A stretch of DNA of 55,153 bases from NCBI GenBank assembly GCA_003167495.1, contig PMSX01000194.1:1-55153 (forward strand), given 5' to 3'. Made by a program: the position numbers and the translations under genes. The stretch comes from Bryobacterales bacterium. Its GTDB lineage: Bacteria; Acidobacteriota; Terriglobia; Bryobacterales; Bryobacteraceae. Below are positions 42,133-50,774 of the stretch, piece by piece. Position 1 is the first letter of the stretch, and each line of letters begins with the position of its first letter. Under the pieces are notes generated by a model. The model saw only the letters and a list, made by a program, of their open reading frames with translations. It was not told the DNA's origin and ran no database searches.

Positions 42133-43347
42133 ATGTACCGTACGCTCATGACGAACTCCAACAATAGTTGCCGCATTTCGGATCAGAAAGCTGCGGGTCG
42201 CGCCATCAGCCGTATTATCCTCGGACTATCTCTCTTCTTGGCAGTCGGAACGGTGTGGTGCGCCGAGACTGCGAAAATTAGCATGACCGCTGCCCATTGG
42301 AAGACGGAGGGAAACGCCGAGTTCGTGCAGAAGGATGGGCTTGACTCACTGGAATTAAGACCGGGAAACGCCGCGTCGAAAGTGAAAACGGGAAGCGCCA
42401 TCTTGAACGATTTCGTTTTTAGTAACGGAACGATTGAATTTGACGTCGAGCCGACTGGCGCGATGGGCGCAGGCATCGCCTTCCGGCAACACGACAAGGA
42501 TACCTATGAAGACTTCTATTTGCGACCCCGCCCGAACTGTGCTGAGGCGCCGGACTGCTTGCAATACACGCCACAAACGCATGGAGTCCTGCTTTGGGAT
42601 CTATTTCCGGAATATCAAGCGCCCGCGCCTTTGAAGGAAAGCGGATGGAACCATGTGAAGCTGGTTGTATCGGGTCGTCGAATGGACGTGTTCATCAACG
42701 GGACAAAGTCGCCAACGCTCAAAATCGCCAGCCTCGAAGGCGACACACTGGAAGGAGGATTGATGCTGCAGGGTCCTGGCATATTCGCCAATCTGACCGT
42801 GGCTCCTGGCGCGGTGGCGGGGCTGTCTCCCAAGCCGGAAAGGGATCGAACTTCCGCGGACCCGCGCTACATCCGTCATTGGGAGATTGCGCCGTTCTCC
42901 ACGCTCGGCAACGATCAAGAACCAATCCTCTCCGATCTACCCTCGCCCATGGCAGGCTGGCATGCGCTGACTGCCGAACGCGGCGGACTGGTGAATGTCA
43001 GTCGGGAATACGGCTTGCCTCTTCCACGCCCTCAGCGCGCCGTCGTGTGGCTGAAGACAACTGTCACCTCCGGCAAAGACCAGTCAAAGAAGGTCGAAAT
43101 CGGGTGGAATCGCGAGGTATGGGTTTTTGTGAACGGGACAAAGGTATATGCGGACAAGAATCTGTATCAACCTCCGTCCGCGAGAAAGACCCCCGACGGT
43201 CGATGCTCCTTGGAAAACGGATCGTTCTCTTTGCCCCTCAAGGCAGGGAAAAATGAGGTCGTGGCCGCCGTGGCGAATAACTTCTATGGGTGGGGAATCA
43301 TCATGCGCCTCGAAGATACCAAGGATGTTTCGCTCGCTCGCAAGTGA
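42133..43347 (+). CDS. Secreted LamG-like protein upstream of a LytTR system
   Basis: 404 residues with an N-terminal hydrophobic export segment (about 25-45); the ATG at 42148 is an alternative start. A jelly-roll lectin-like domain (about 60-240) includes LNDFVFSNGTIEFDVEP, MGAGIAFRQHDKDTYEDFYLRP and WNHVKLVVSGRRMDVFING. This segment resembles residues 70-205 of the protein at 19879-20901. The C-terminal half (about 250-400) is beta-rich with GKNEVVAAVANNFYGWGI, as in carbohydrate-binding modules. Its position 84 nt before the LytS/LytTR pair suggests it may be a target or ligand-binding partner, which is inference. Confidence 0.75.
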   Translation: MYRTLMTNSNNSCRISDQKAAGRAISRIILGLSLFLAVGTVWCAETAKISMTAAHWKTEGNAEFVQKDGLDSLELRPGNAASKVKTGSAILNDFVFSNGTIEFDVEPTGAMGAGIAFRQHDKDTYEDFYLRPRPNCAEAPDCLQYTPQTHGVLLWDLFPEYQAPAPLKESGWNHVKLVVSGRRMDVFINGTKSPTLKIASLEGDTLEGGLMLQGPGIFANLTVAPGAVAGLSPKPERDRTSADPRYIRHWEIAPFSTLGNDQEPILSDLPSPMAGWHALTAERGGLVNVSREYGLPLPRPQRAVVWLKTTVTSGKDQSKKVEIGWNREVWVFVNGTKVYADKNLYQPPSARKTPDGRCSLENGSFSLPLKAGKNEVVAAVANNFYGWGIIMRLEDTKDVSLARK

Positions 43348-43431
43348 CGTGATCCATGGCGCATCGGCTGCAAACGAAAACGGTGGAGGGCCTTTCTTAT
43401 CGCGACTAGCGCCCACCTCGCCGATCGGCTG

Positions 43432-44526
43432 ATGAAAACGCGCCTGGGTCGAAGCGTTTTGGCGGCTTCTGCCTGGACCATCCTCGGCTGCTTATTCGCA
43501 CTGCCCAGTATTTCTTCCCACGGCAACTGGCGCATGTATCTCCCTCCGTCCGTTGCGCAATGGTGGTCTTGGGGTCTGCTGACTCCGCTCATCCTTGCCT
43601 TTGATCGCTGGCTGCCGCTTACCGACAAGCAACTAGCCCGGCGTATTTTCGCCCAGTTGCTCCCAAGCCTGCTCTTCACCGCGGCTTACGTTTACATTTT
43701 TGCGGCCGTGCGGGCCGCTCTGGGCATCGGTCCGTGGAACGCTTTGCTGAATACGCGGATTCTTGCCGGCGCATTGCAAACAATGTTTCTCTGGAGCTGG
43801 TTGGTCTACTGGTTGATCTTGGGGGGAGGCCAAGTTTTCCGCTATTATGAACGCTACCTCTCCAGCGAGTTGCGCGTTGAGCGCTTAGAGCGAAGTTTCT
43901 CTGAGGCTCGCCTGAATGCGTTGCGTATGCAACTCGATCCGCATTTCCTCTTCAACGCCCTCAACACCATCTCTTCTCAGGTCGAGCGAGACCCCAAGCT
44001 GGCCCGCAACATGATCGAGCATCTGGGAGATCTTCTGCGGCTCTCCCTCGAATCGAAAGATAGACAGGAAGTGCCCTTGGCCGAGGAGATAGCCTTTCTC
44101 GACCACTATCTGGCCATTCAGAAGATTCGCTTCGGTGACCACTTGAAGATCGAGATGCGGATTGAGCCGGAGGTGAAATACGCTTCGGTGCCCTGCCTCT
44201 TTATTCAACCGCTGGTCGAGAATGCGATTCGGCACGGCATCTCGAAGAGATCCGGCGGCGGGAGGGTGGTCATCACCGCGCAGCGCATGGAAGGCCGCTT
44301 GGCTATCCGGGTTATCGACAACGGCGTGGGTCTGCCGCCAGAATGGACCATGGAGACCTCAGCCGGTTTAGGACTACCGGTGACCCGCGAACGAATTGCC
44401 GGCCTCCATCCTAATGGAGCCAGCCACTTCGCAGTGAAGCGCGGCGACGAGGGCGGCACCGAAGTCGAAATATCGCTGCCGCTGCGTTTCCTGGGAGAGG
44501 AGCCGAATGACGACGCCTCCAGTTGA
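43432..44526 (+). CDS. LytS-family sensor histidine kinase
   Basis: 364 residues. Four hydrophobic segments in the first 135 residues form the membrane sensor part (including TPLILAFDRWL and the LWSWLVYWLIL run). The His-kinase domain (PF06580 type) has phospho-acceptor H171 in QLDPHFLFNALNTI and the ATP-binding N box PLVENAIRHGI, with DNGVGLPPEW and the G box SAGLGLPVTRERI. The small 5TM-Lyt-like sensor detects membrane or surface signals in related systems. It overlaps the LytTR regulator by 20 nt. Confidence 0.94.
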   Translation: MKTRLGRSVLAASAWTILGCLFALPSISSHGNWRMYLPPSVAQWWSWGLLTPLILAFDRWLPLTDKQLARRIFAQLLPSLLFTAAYVYIFAAVRAALGIGPWNALLNTRILAGALQTMFLWSWLVYWLILGGGQVFRYYERYLSSELRVERLERSFSEARLNALRMQLDPHFLFNALNTISSQVERDPKLARNMIEHLGDLLRLSLESKDRQEVPLAEEIAFLDHYLAIQKIRFGDHLKIEMRIEPEVKYASVPCLFIQPLVENAIRHGISKRSGGGRVVITAQRMEGRLAIRVIDNGVGLPPEWTMETSAGLGLPVTRERIAGLHPNGASHFAVKRGDEGGTEVEISLPLRFLGEEPNDDASS

Positions 44527-45292
44527 AGGTATCCGCGTGCTGGTGGCCGACGATGAAATGCCTGCCCGGCAGCGCCTCATGGACCCGCTACGCAAGGATG
44601 CGAGCGTTGCCGCTCTCCTCGAAGCGGCGGATGGCCTTACTGCCGTGCAGATCATACAGAATCAAGCGCCCGACCTCGTTTTCCTCGACGTTCAGATGCC
44701 TGAAATGGACGGATTGGGCGTCATCCATGCAGTGGGCCCAGAACGTATGCCGCTGACGGTTTTTGTCACCGCATACGATCAACACGCGCTGCGCGCTTTC
44801 GAAGCGAATGCGCTGGATTATCTTCTGAAGCCCTTCAGTGACGAACGCTTCGAGGCAACTATGGTCCGCGTGAAAGGGCGGCTGGACGAGCGCAACCTGC
44901 GAGAGTTCGGCCGGCGCATCATCCGCATGGCCGCGACGACTCCTTCGCTAGACGGGCTATTGGATCGGCTCGTCGTGAAGTCTCGAGACACTACTCGTTT
45001 CGTGCGCGTCGTCGATATCGAATGGATCGAGGCGGCAGGCGTTTACGTAAACCTGCACGTCGCAGGCAAGGAGATGCTGTACCGTGCGACGTTGAATGAC
45101 CTTGCCAAGCGGCTCGACCCCATGCGATTTGTTCGCGTACATCGTTCAACCATCGTCAACATCGAGAGCATTCTGCATTTGGAACCGATCTCTCATGGCG
45201 AGTTCGAAGTCGTGCTGAAAAGCGGTTCACGGGCTCGCATCAGCAGAACCTTTCGGAGCCAGTTGGAAAGACGATTAGGCCAAGTGCTCTAG
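44507..45292 (+). CDS. LytTR-family response regulator
   Basis: 261 residues: receiver domain (about 8-125) with acidic pocket D15/D16, phospho-Asp D61 ([11 protein letters not shown]) and conserved FVTAYDQHALRAFEANALDYLLKP, then a LytTR DNA-binding domain (about 155-258) with VRVHRSTIVNIESI. Together with the overlapping LytS kinase it is a complete two-component pair. It probably controls exopolysaccharide, pilus or secreted-protein genes; the upstream LamG-like gene is an obvious candidate target. It is convergent with the ankyrin gene (8 nt between stops). Confidence 0.95.
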   Translation: MTTPPVEGIRVLVADDEMPARQRLMDPLRKDASVAALLEAADGLTAVQIIQNQAPDLVFLDVQMPEMDGLGVIHAVGPERMPLTVFVTAYDQHALRAFEANALDYLLKPFSDERFEATMVRVKGRLDERNLREFGRRIIRMAATTPSLDGLLDRLVVKSRDTTRFVRVVDIEWIEAAGVYVNLHVAGKEMLYRATLNDLAKRLDPMRFVRVHRSTIVNIESILHLEPISHGEFEVVLKSGSRARISRTFRSQLERRLGQVL

Positions 45293-45300
45293 TCTGCAAT

Positions 45301-46767
45301 TCAACGCAGCACCTCCAGCACCGCCTCGCTCGGCTCTAGTTCCTCCGCATGCGGCGGCACCACCCACCCCGCCTCCCGCAGCGCCTGGACCGTCCCCACA
45401 TAATCCCCCGTATCTCGGTGCCAACCGTTCCCGGATCCGTAGATCGCCCATCCTAGCGCCGTTCCCTCATACTCCCGCGATTTCTGTTCCAGGGTTGGGT
45501 GGAACCGCAAAATCTCGCGAGTCATCTCCGCGTTGCCGTTGAACCCGGCCCAGTGCAGCGCTGTCGCTCCGGCCTCGCCCGGCGTATCCACGGGCCAGCC
45601 AGCTTCCAACATCAGCCGAACGGCTTTTGTATTGTTGTTTTGCGCCGCGTTCGGCAGCTTCTGTTGGTCCGCCGCCGATAGCTGTTTTACGGCTTCCGGA
45701 TACTTCGACAGAAACTCTTGAAACACTGTTTCGTCACCAAGTTCGCACGCCAGTGCCAATTTCAGGTTCTCCGGCGTCCGCTCCATCAGCAGCTGGAAGA
45801 TCTCCTCGTGACCGAAAACGCTCGCCACCGCGTGCGCGGTGCGGTGTGCTCCCAGAATCCAGATATAGATCGTCCCTCCCCCGCGCGGGTCCTGCTTGGG
45901 AAACCACTCGTCCGATACGCTCATCCGAATGCATCCCGCATCGGCGTCCAGGTGCCCCCGCACCAGATCCATATCGCCCAGTGCCGCGGCCATCAGGATG
46001 TCTGTCCGGCATCCCCGTGACACCAGGTACCGCGCCACATCCTGGCGGTCGCGCGGGTAGTGCCGCTTCTGCACCGCGCGCAGCATATACTGCGCCGGGG
46101 TCGATTCGTGATCCACATCGCGCGCATCGATCTCAGCGCCGTTCGCCAGCAGGAACTCCGCAACCTCCACCGTCGAGGCGAAGTGCAGAGGCGTCTGTCC
46201 ATCTCCGCCGCGTGCGTGAACCACGCCCGGATCGGCCGTCACCAGCTCTCGCAGCGTCGCCATCAACCCCAGCCGCGAGGCCGAATGCGCATCCAGCACG
46301 GCGCCCCGCTCCGTCAGAAACTCCACCATGCTTGGATCACAGTCGTCCAGCACGCCGAACCCCCCGGCCCACCACTCGGTGCGCTTTTGGATGTTTGCAC
46401 CCGATCTTAGCAGCACGTCGATCGTCGCCCGATCGCTTCGCTGCACCGCCGCGAATAACGCTTGTTGGCCGAAGTCGTAGTCCGGCAGCGGATCGTCGAT
46501 CCTCGCGCGCAATTCCGGATATCGATCGAGCAGCTCGCGTACACGCTCCGCATCGCTCGCGCACACCGCTGCCTTCAGCGCTTCCGCCGGAGTCAGCCCC
46601 AGCGCTTTCACGTGCGACTTCAGCTTCGCCCAGCTGGCGAAACCGTATTCGTTGGCTAGCTCATGTTGCGCATCCGCCAGTTTGCCCTGCCGCATGCTGC
46701 GCAGCAGTTCCTTAGCTTGCTTCTTGAGATATTCTATATTTGGTTTTTCAGGTAGCTCACGAGACAT
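45301..46767 (-). CDS. Ankyrin-repeat protein
   Basis: 488 residues. The start PNIEYLKKQAKELLRSM...GFASWAKLKSHVK is a helical N-cap common in ankyrin proteins of soil bacteria. Ankyrin helix pairs follow (about 80-450), for example PDYDFGQQALFAAVQRSDRA, GQTPLHFASTVEVAEFLLAN and AGATALHWAGFNGNAEM. It has no signal peptide and is cytoplasmic, used for protein-protein contact with an unknown partner. A GAGAAG site precedes the ATG and lies in a potential 5' hairpin. Confidence 0.92.
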   Translation of the reverse strand: MSRELPEKPNIEYLKKQAKELLRSMRQGKLADAQHELANEYGFASWAKLKSHVKALGLTPAEALKAAVCASDAERVRELLDRYPELRARIDDPLPDYDFGQQALFAAVQRSDRATIDVLLRSGANIQKRTEWWAGGFGVLDDCDPSMVEFLTERGAVLDAHSASRLGLMATLRELVTADPGVVHARGGDGQTPLHFASTVEVAEFLLANGAEIDARDVDHESTPAQYMLRAVQKRHYPRDRQDVARYLVSRGCRTDILMAAALGDMDLVRGHLDADAGCIRMSVSDEWFPKQDPRGGGTIYIWILGAHRTAHAVASVFGHEEIFQLLMERTPENLKLALACELGDETVFQEFLSKYPEAVKQLSAADQQKLPNAAQNNNTKAVRLMLEAGWPVDTPGEAGATALHWAGFNGNAEMTREILRFHPTLEQKSREYEGTALGWAIYGSGNGWHRDTGDYVGTVQALREAGWVVPPHAEELEPSEAVLEVLR

Positions 46768-46770
46768 AAC

Positions 46771-46815
46771 TTCTCTTTCTATGGCCCGGTGTCCGCTATG
46801 ACGGGCAGAAGAGAA
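46771..46815 (-). promoter_or_regulatory. 5'-leader hairpin covering the ankyrin ribosome-binding site
   Basis: In the minus-strand mRNA leader, TTCTCTT (complement of AAGAGAA at 46809-46815) can pair with the AAGAGAA next to the ATG (complement of TTCTCTT at 46771-46777). An inner stem is possible from GCCCG (46784-46788) and CGGGC (46802-46806). The structure would hide the ribosome-binding site, suggesting conditional translation. The outer arm is AU-rich, so it would be marginal at room temperature. Confidence 0.4.
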
Positions 46816-47024
46816 ATCAGCACTCGGCGCTCAATGCCTCAGTCAGGCGGGATCATCCCTTTCCGCGGACAGGGTGCAACCTGAATTGCGATTCCACTAT
46901 ATCAAAATGCAGGCTGAGCCACGACCGCCAGGGAGTGCAACGTATTTAGCGGCCATTAACTGAGAACCGCTAGCGCGCGAACGGGCCGAACATCCCCTCC
47001 CGTCCTTTCCGCTAGCATGGTGAA

Positions 47025-48332
47025 GTGACCACGTTGAAACTCGGAATTACTAGCTTATTCTTTGCGTCCCTCGTAAGCGCCGAGGTCCACTCCTTCACCC
47101 TGCAACAAGCGCTGGAACTTGCCGCCCGCCAAAATCCCGAAGTAACTCTCGCCCGGCTCGACGAACAACGCGCTAACCAAGGCGTGCAAGTAGCTCTCGA
47201 TCCCTTTCGGCCCAAGGTCTACGGTGGCAGCGGCCTCGCCTACACCTACGGTTACCCCAACAGCATCGACGGTAATGCCCCCAGCATCATTGAACTAAAG
47301 ACGGACATGGCGCTGTTCAACCGTCAAAAGAGTTATGATGTCGCGTCCGCGCGTGAAACTGCCCGGGGCTCCCAATTCGGCGCGCAAGCCAAAGCTGAAG
47401 ATGTCGCCTATCAAGCCGCCGACTTATTCCTGACCGCCTCCACCATTGCTCACGAAGGCGAAACACTTTCTCGGCAACTGCCCAGCCTCGAAAAAGTGAT
47501 AGATGCCATGAGCGCCGCTGTCAACGAAGGCAGCGAATTGCCTCTCGAACTTAAACGCGCCAAAGTCAATCTCGCCGTTTCGCAAGAACACCTGAGTGCC
47601 TCCCAGCTTGATCTCGATTATTACGAAATGATGCTCGCCGTAGCGCTCGGTTTTCCAGCCACCGACCGTGTCAAGCCCGTCGACAGCGATCTCTCCGCCG
47701 CTTCTGCCCCACCTTCGGAACAAGAGGCTGCCGACATGGCGGTAAATAACAATCGCCAATTCCGCCAGATGCAGTCTGACGTTCTGGCGAAGGAACTCGA
47801 GGTCCGTGCCTTCCGCGCCGCCCGCTTGCCGGAAGTCAACCTGGTAGCGCAGTATTCTCTTTTTGCGAAATATAATTACGTCGACTACTTTCAGAAATTT
47901 CAACGGAACAACTTCCAGATCGGCGCTTCGGTTACGATTCCTCTGCTCGTCGGCTCTGCCGCCAAAGGGCTCGCTCTCCAAAACAGCACGGATATGGCAA
48001 AAATCCGCCTCCAGATGGATCAACTCCACAACCGCATTATTTCCGATACCCGCCGCAGCTACGAGCTTTGGAAAAAAGCGGAGAACCTTCGCGATCTATC
48101 CCGCATGCAACTCGACCTTGCCCGCGAAGAACTCACTGTCTTGATCGCCCAGCAGGGCGAAGGGCAAGTGCCTATGAGCCGTGTCGAGCAGGCCCGCCTC
48201 GAAGAAGGGAATCGCTGGATCGCCTTCTACGAAGCCGAGACTCAGGTCACCCGCGCCAAGCTTGCTATATTGCGGGAGACTGGTACGCTTCTCGCCGTCT
48301 TGCGGACTGTCCCGCCGTCGCCGGTCCCTTAA
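47025..48332 (+). CDS. TolC-family outer-membrane channel
   Basis: 435 residues from a GTG start (a TTG at 47034 would give a tidier signal peptide). After the signal (to about SAEVHS), the chain shows the TolC helical-repeat pattern: FTLQQALELAARQNPEVTLARL opening the first repeat and AEDVAYQAADLFLTASTIA; the second half has YVDYFQKFQRNNFQIGASVTIPL. TolC proteins form the outer-membrane exit duct for tripartite pumps. It is 6 nt upstream of an ABC ATPase, with an ABC permease after that; no periplasmic adaptor (HlyD/AcrA type) is in the cluster. Confidence 0.9.
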   Translation: MTTLKLGITSLFFASLVSAEVHSFTLQQALELAARQNPEVTLARLDEQRANQGVQVALDPFRPKVYGGSGLAYTYGYPNSIDGNAPSIIELKTDMALFNRQKSYDVASARETARGSQFGAQAKAEDVAYQAADLFLTASTIAHEGETLSRQLPSLEKVIDAMSAAVNEGSELPLELKRAKVNLAVSQEHLSASQLDLDYYEMMLAVALGFPATDRVKPVDSDLSAASAPPSEQEAADMAVNNNRQFRQMQSDVLAKELEVRAFRAARLPEVNLVAQYSLFAKYNYVDYFQKFQRNNFQIGASVTIPLLVGSAAKGLALQNSTDMAKIRLQMDQLHNRIISDTRRSYELWKKAENLRDLSRMQLDLAREELTVLIAQQGEGQVPMSRVEQARLEEGNRWIAFYEAETQVTRAKLAILRETGTLLAVLRTVPPSPVP

Positions 48333-48338
48333 CGCTTC

Positions 48339-49115
48339 ATGTCCATCTCTGCGGAAGTTCCGGCCATCGAAATCACGGGCCTACGGAAGCTCTATAATGG
48401 CGTCCCCGCAGTGGACGGTCTCACTATTACCGTGCCCCAGCGTTGCTTCTTCGGTTTTCTCGGCCCTAATGGCGCAGGCAAAACCACCACCATTAAAATG
48501 CTCATGGGTCTTGCGCAGCCCGACGCCGGCTCCATCCACGTCCTCGGTCTCCCCTTGCCGGAAAAGTCGCTTGAAATCCGCCGCGAAATCGGTCTCGTTC
48601 CTGACGACTCTCTCCTCTTCGATTACCTCACCGGAGCCGAATATCTCGAATTTGTCGGTCGCCTCTACGGCCTGCCCAAGCCGCAAGCGAAAGAACGCGG
48701 CCGCGAACTGCTTATTCTCTTCCAACTGGCCGAAAACGCCCGTAAACTGATCGGCGAGTATTCCAAAGGCATGCGCAAACGCATTGCCATGGCCGCCGCT
48801 CTCATTCACCGCCCGAAACTCTTCTTGATGGATGAGCCGTTTGAAGGCGTCGATGCAGTCGGCGCGCGCCTCATGAAAGACATTCTTCTCGAACAGGTCC
48901 AGCACGGCGCTACCGTCTTTCTCACCTCCCATGTGCTCGAAGTGGTCGAGCGCCTTTGTGACGAGGTCGCCATCATCAATCGCGGCAAAATTGTTACGCA
49001 AGGCACCATGGCCGATTTGCGCAGCCACTCCGCCACCGGCGCCAGCACCCTCGAAGACATCTTCGTCAACATCGTAGGCGCGGAGCGCTATAGCGAAAAA
49101 CTCGATTGGTTATAG
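48339..49115 (+). CDS. ABC transporter ATP-binding protein
   Basis: 258 residues. Walker A GPNGAGKTTTIKML (42-), Q-loop region GLVPDDSLLFDYL, a signature SKGMRKRIAMAAAL in place of canonical LSGGQ, Walker B LFLMDEPFEGVD and switch His in LTSHVLE. The YSKGMRKR variant is usual for ABC-2-type exporters. It pairs with the downstream permease (7-nt gap). Confidence 0.93.
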   Translation: MSISAEVPAIEITGLRKLYNGVPAVDGLTITVPQRCFFGFLGPNGAGKTTTIKMLMGLAQPDAGSIHVLGLPLPEKSLEIRREIGLVPDDSLLFDYLTGAEYLEFVGRLYGLPKPQAKERGRELLILFQLAENARKLIGEYSKGMRKRIAMAAALIHRPKLFLMDEPFEGVDAVGARLMKDILLEQVQHGATVFLTSHVLEVVERLCDEVAIINRGKIVTQGTMADLRSHSATGASTLEDIFVNIVGAERYSEKLDWL

Positions 49116-49122
49116 ACGCGCC

Positions 49123-50730
49123 ATGACTCCACAGATTCTCGCCATTATCTGGGCTCAGTTCCGCATCACGCGGAATCACATGCCGCGCACCGGTTTCGGC
49201 GGGGTGTTGATGTGGGTTTTCACCGCGCTCTGGTACGCCCTCTTCATCGGTCTGGCCGTGCTTGCTGTCGTTACCATCCCAATCCTCTCCATGGAGACCT
49301 TGCGCCAAGCCTTGCCCATCGCCCTGTTGGCCATCTTTCTCTACAATCAAACCATCCCGCTATTGACTCTCAGCACTGGCTGGGCTTTGCAGATCAACAA
49401 ACTCCAGGTTTATCCCATTAGAGATACCGCCCTGTTTGCCTTGGAAGTCCTGCTGCGCATTACCAGCGCGCCGGAATCCATTGTCGTCATTTTGGGAGGT
49501 GCCATCGGTTTGGCGCGCCGCGCCGATGTTCCGTTCCTAGCTGCCCTCTCTCTTTTGCTATTTGTCCCCTTCAATCTCTTTCTGCAGTTGGCCGTGCGCG
49601 ATTTTATCGTGCATTCATTTGAACGCAACCGTTTCCGCGAGATCATAACCATTATTTGCGTCAGCATTGGAGTCGTGCCACAGCTTATAATCCGCACCGG
49701 CCTCGGTCTCAAATTTAAACCCTATTTCCTTTCGTTTGCCAATGGACAGGGCACTCCGTGGCACGCCACCGCTTCGCTCAGTCTAGGCCAAAGCTATCTT
49801 GTCAATTTCGCCTTCCTGGCCGCTTGGACAGCCCTCGCCGTCGGGTTCGCCCGCTGGCAGTTCGCCAGGGGCCTGGTGCAAGACGACTCCTTTCGCGGCC
49901 TCGCTCCCACTACTGCTCCCAAGAAGGAGGTCGCCTCTCTTTTTTTCGATTCCATTGCCAATCTGTTCCACGACCCAGCGGCGGCTCTAGTTCAAAAGGA
50001 ACTGCGCTCACTCATCCGCATGCCCCGCTTTCGTGTCATGCTTGGCATGGCCTGCATTTTCAGCACTGTCTTATTTTTACCCATGATCATCCGCGAAGGC
50101 GCCGGAGCAAACGGCATCTTCAAGCAAAACTTCTTTCCTTTTGCCAATCTCTATGCGTTGCTCTTGCTATCCGATACCTTGATACTCAATGTCTTCGGGA
50201 CGGATCGCAGCGCGGCTCAACTCTATTTCCTCTCGCCCACTCCCTTCGCCACAGTAATCAGAGCGAAGAACCTGGTGGCTTGGGTCTTCATCCTTGTCAT
50301 CAATCTGCTGGTTGCGGCCATTACGTTTTTTGTCTCCCGCCTTTCCCTCGTAAATATGTTTGCGGGGTTCCTCGCATCCGCGGTCGCCACCATTCATTTG
50401 ATGTGGGCCGGCAATCTGCTCTCAGTCATGATGCCGCGCCCCATTGACCCCAGTTCCACTATGAGAAAACAGGGCAACGCCAGAATACAACTTTGGATTC
50501 TGCTCTGTACAATTGGCATGGCCGTCCTGGTCGGCTTCGCCTACCTTGCGCGCTGGGCCTTCGATTCCGACTGGGCTCTATTGGGAGTTCTTTTTTTCGA
50601 GTTCGTGGTCGGCTGCGTCATCTACCGTGTGGCGCTCGATTCAGCCGTCGAAAAAGGCTTCGCCGACCGTGAACGGATCATCGACGCGCTCTCCAAAACA
50701 TCTTCTCCCATCGGCGGGAGTGTCGGCTGA
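49123..50730 (+). CDS. ABC-2-type permease
   Basis: 535 residues with about 12 hydrophobic segments, including WVFTALWYALFIGLAVLAVV, ALSLLLFVPFNLFLQLAV and VLFLPMIIREG. The middle contains a cytoplasmic stretch (about 255-295, DDSFRGLAPTTAPKKEVASL). No periplasmic domain of note. It forms the exporter with the preceding ATPase. The substrate is unknown; TolC upstream suggests export across both membranes, but the missing adaptor makes this uncertain. Confidence 0.85.
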   Translation: MTPQILAIIWAQFRITRNHMPRTGFGGVLMWVFTALWYALFIGLAVLAVVTIPILSMETLRQALPIALLAIFLYNQTIPLLTLSTGWALQINKLQVYPIRDTALFALEVLLRITSAPESIVVILGGAIGLARRADVPFLAALSLLLFVPFNLFLQLAVRDFIVHSFERNRFREIITIICVSIGVVPQLIIRTGLGLKFKPYFLSFANGQGTPWHATASLSLGQSYLVNFAFLAAWTALAVGFARWQFARGLVQDDSFRGLAPTTAPKKEVASLFFDSIANLFHDPAAALVQKELRSLIRMPRFRVMLGMACIFSTVLFLPMIIREGAGANGIFKQNFFPFANLYALLLLSDTLILNVFGTDRSAAQLYFLSPTPFATVIRAKNLVAWVFILVINLLVAAITFFVSRLSLVNMFAGFLASAVATIHLMWAGNLLSVMMPRPIDPSSTMRKQGNARIQLWILLCTIGMAVLVGFAYLARWAFDSDWALLGVLFFEFVVGCVIYRVALDSAVEKGFADRERIIDALSKTSSPIGGSVG

Positions 50731-50774
50731 CAGAGCCGCGGCCGCGGGGGAGTCGGTCACCATGAGTTCTTATC

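Noticed and set aside
45627..46715. 362-codon plus-strand open frame across the ankyrin gene
   Set aside because: Arg/Pro/Ser-rich translation, typical of antisense of a GC-rich repeat gene; no domain seen.
50736..50747. 12-bp palindrome CCGCGGCCGCGG between convergent genes
   Set aside because: No loop can form without losing most pairs and no U tract follows, so it is not a terminator. Likely a GC-rich chance palindrome.
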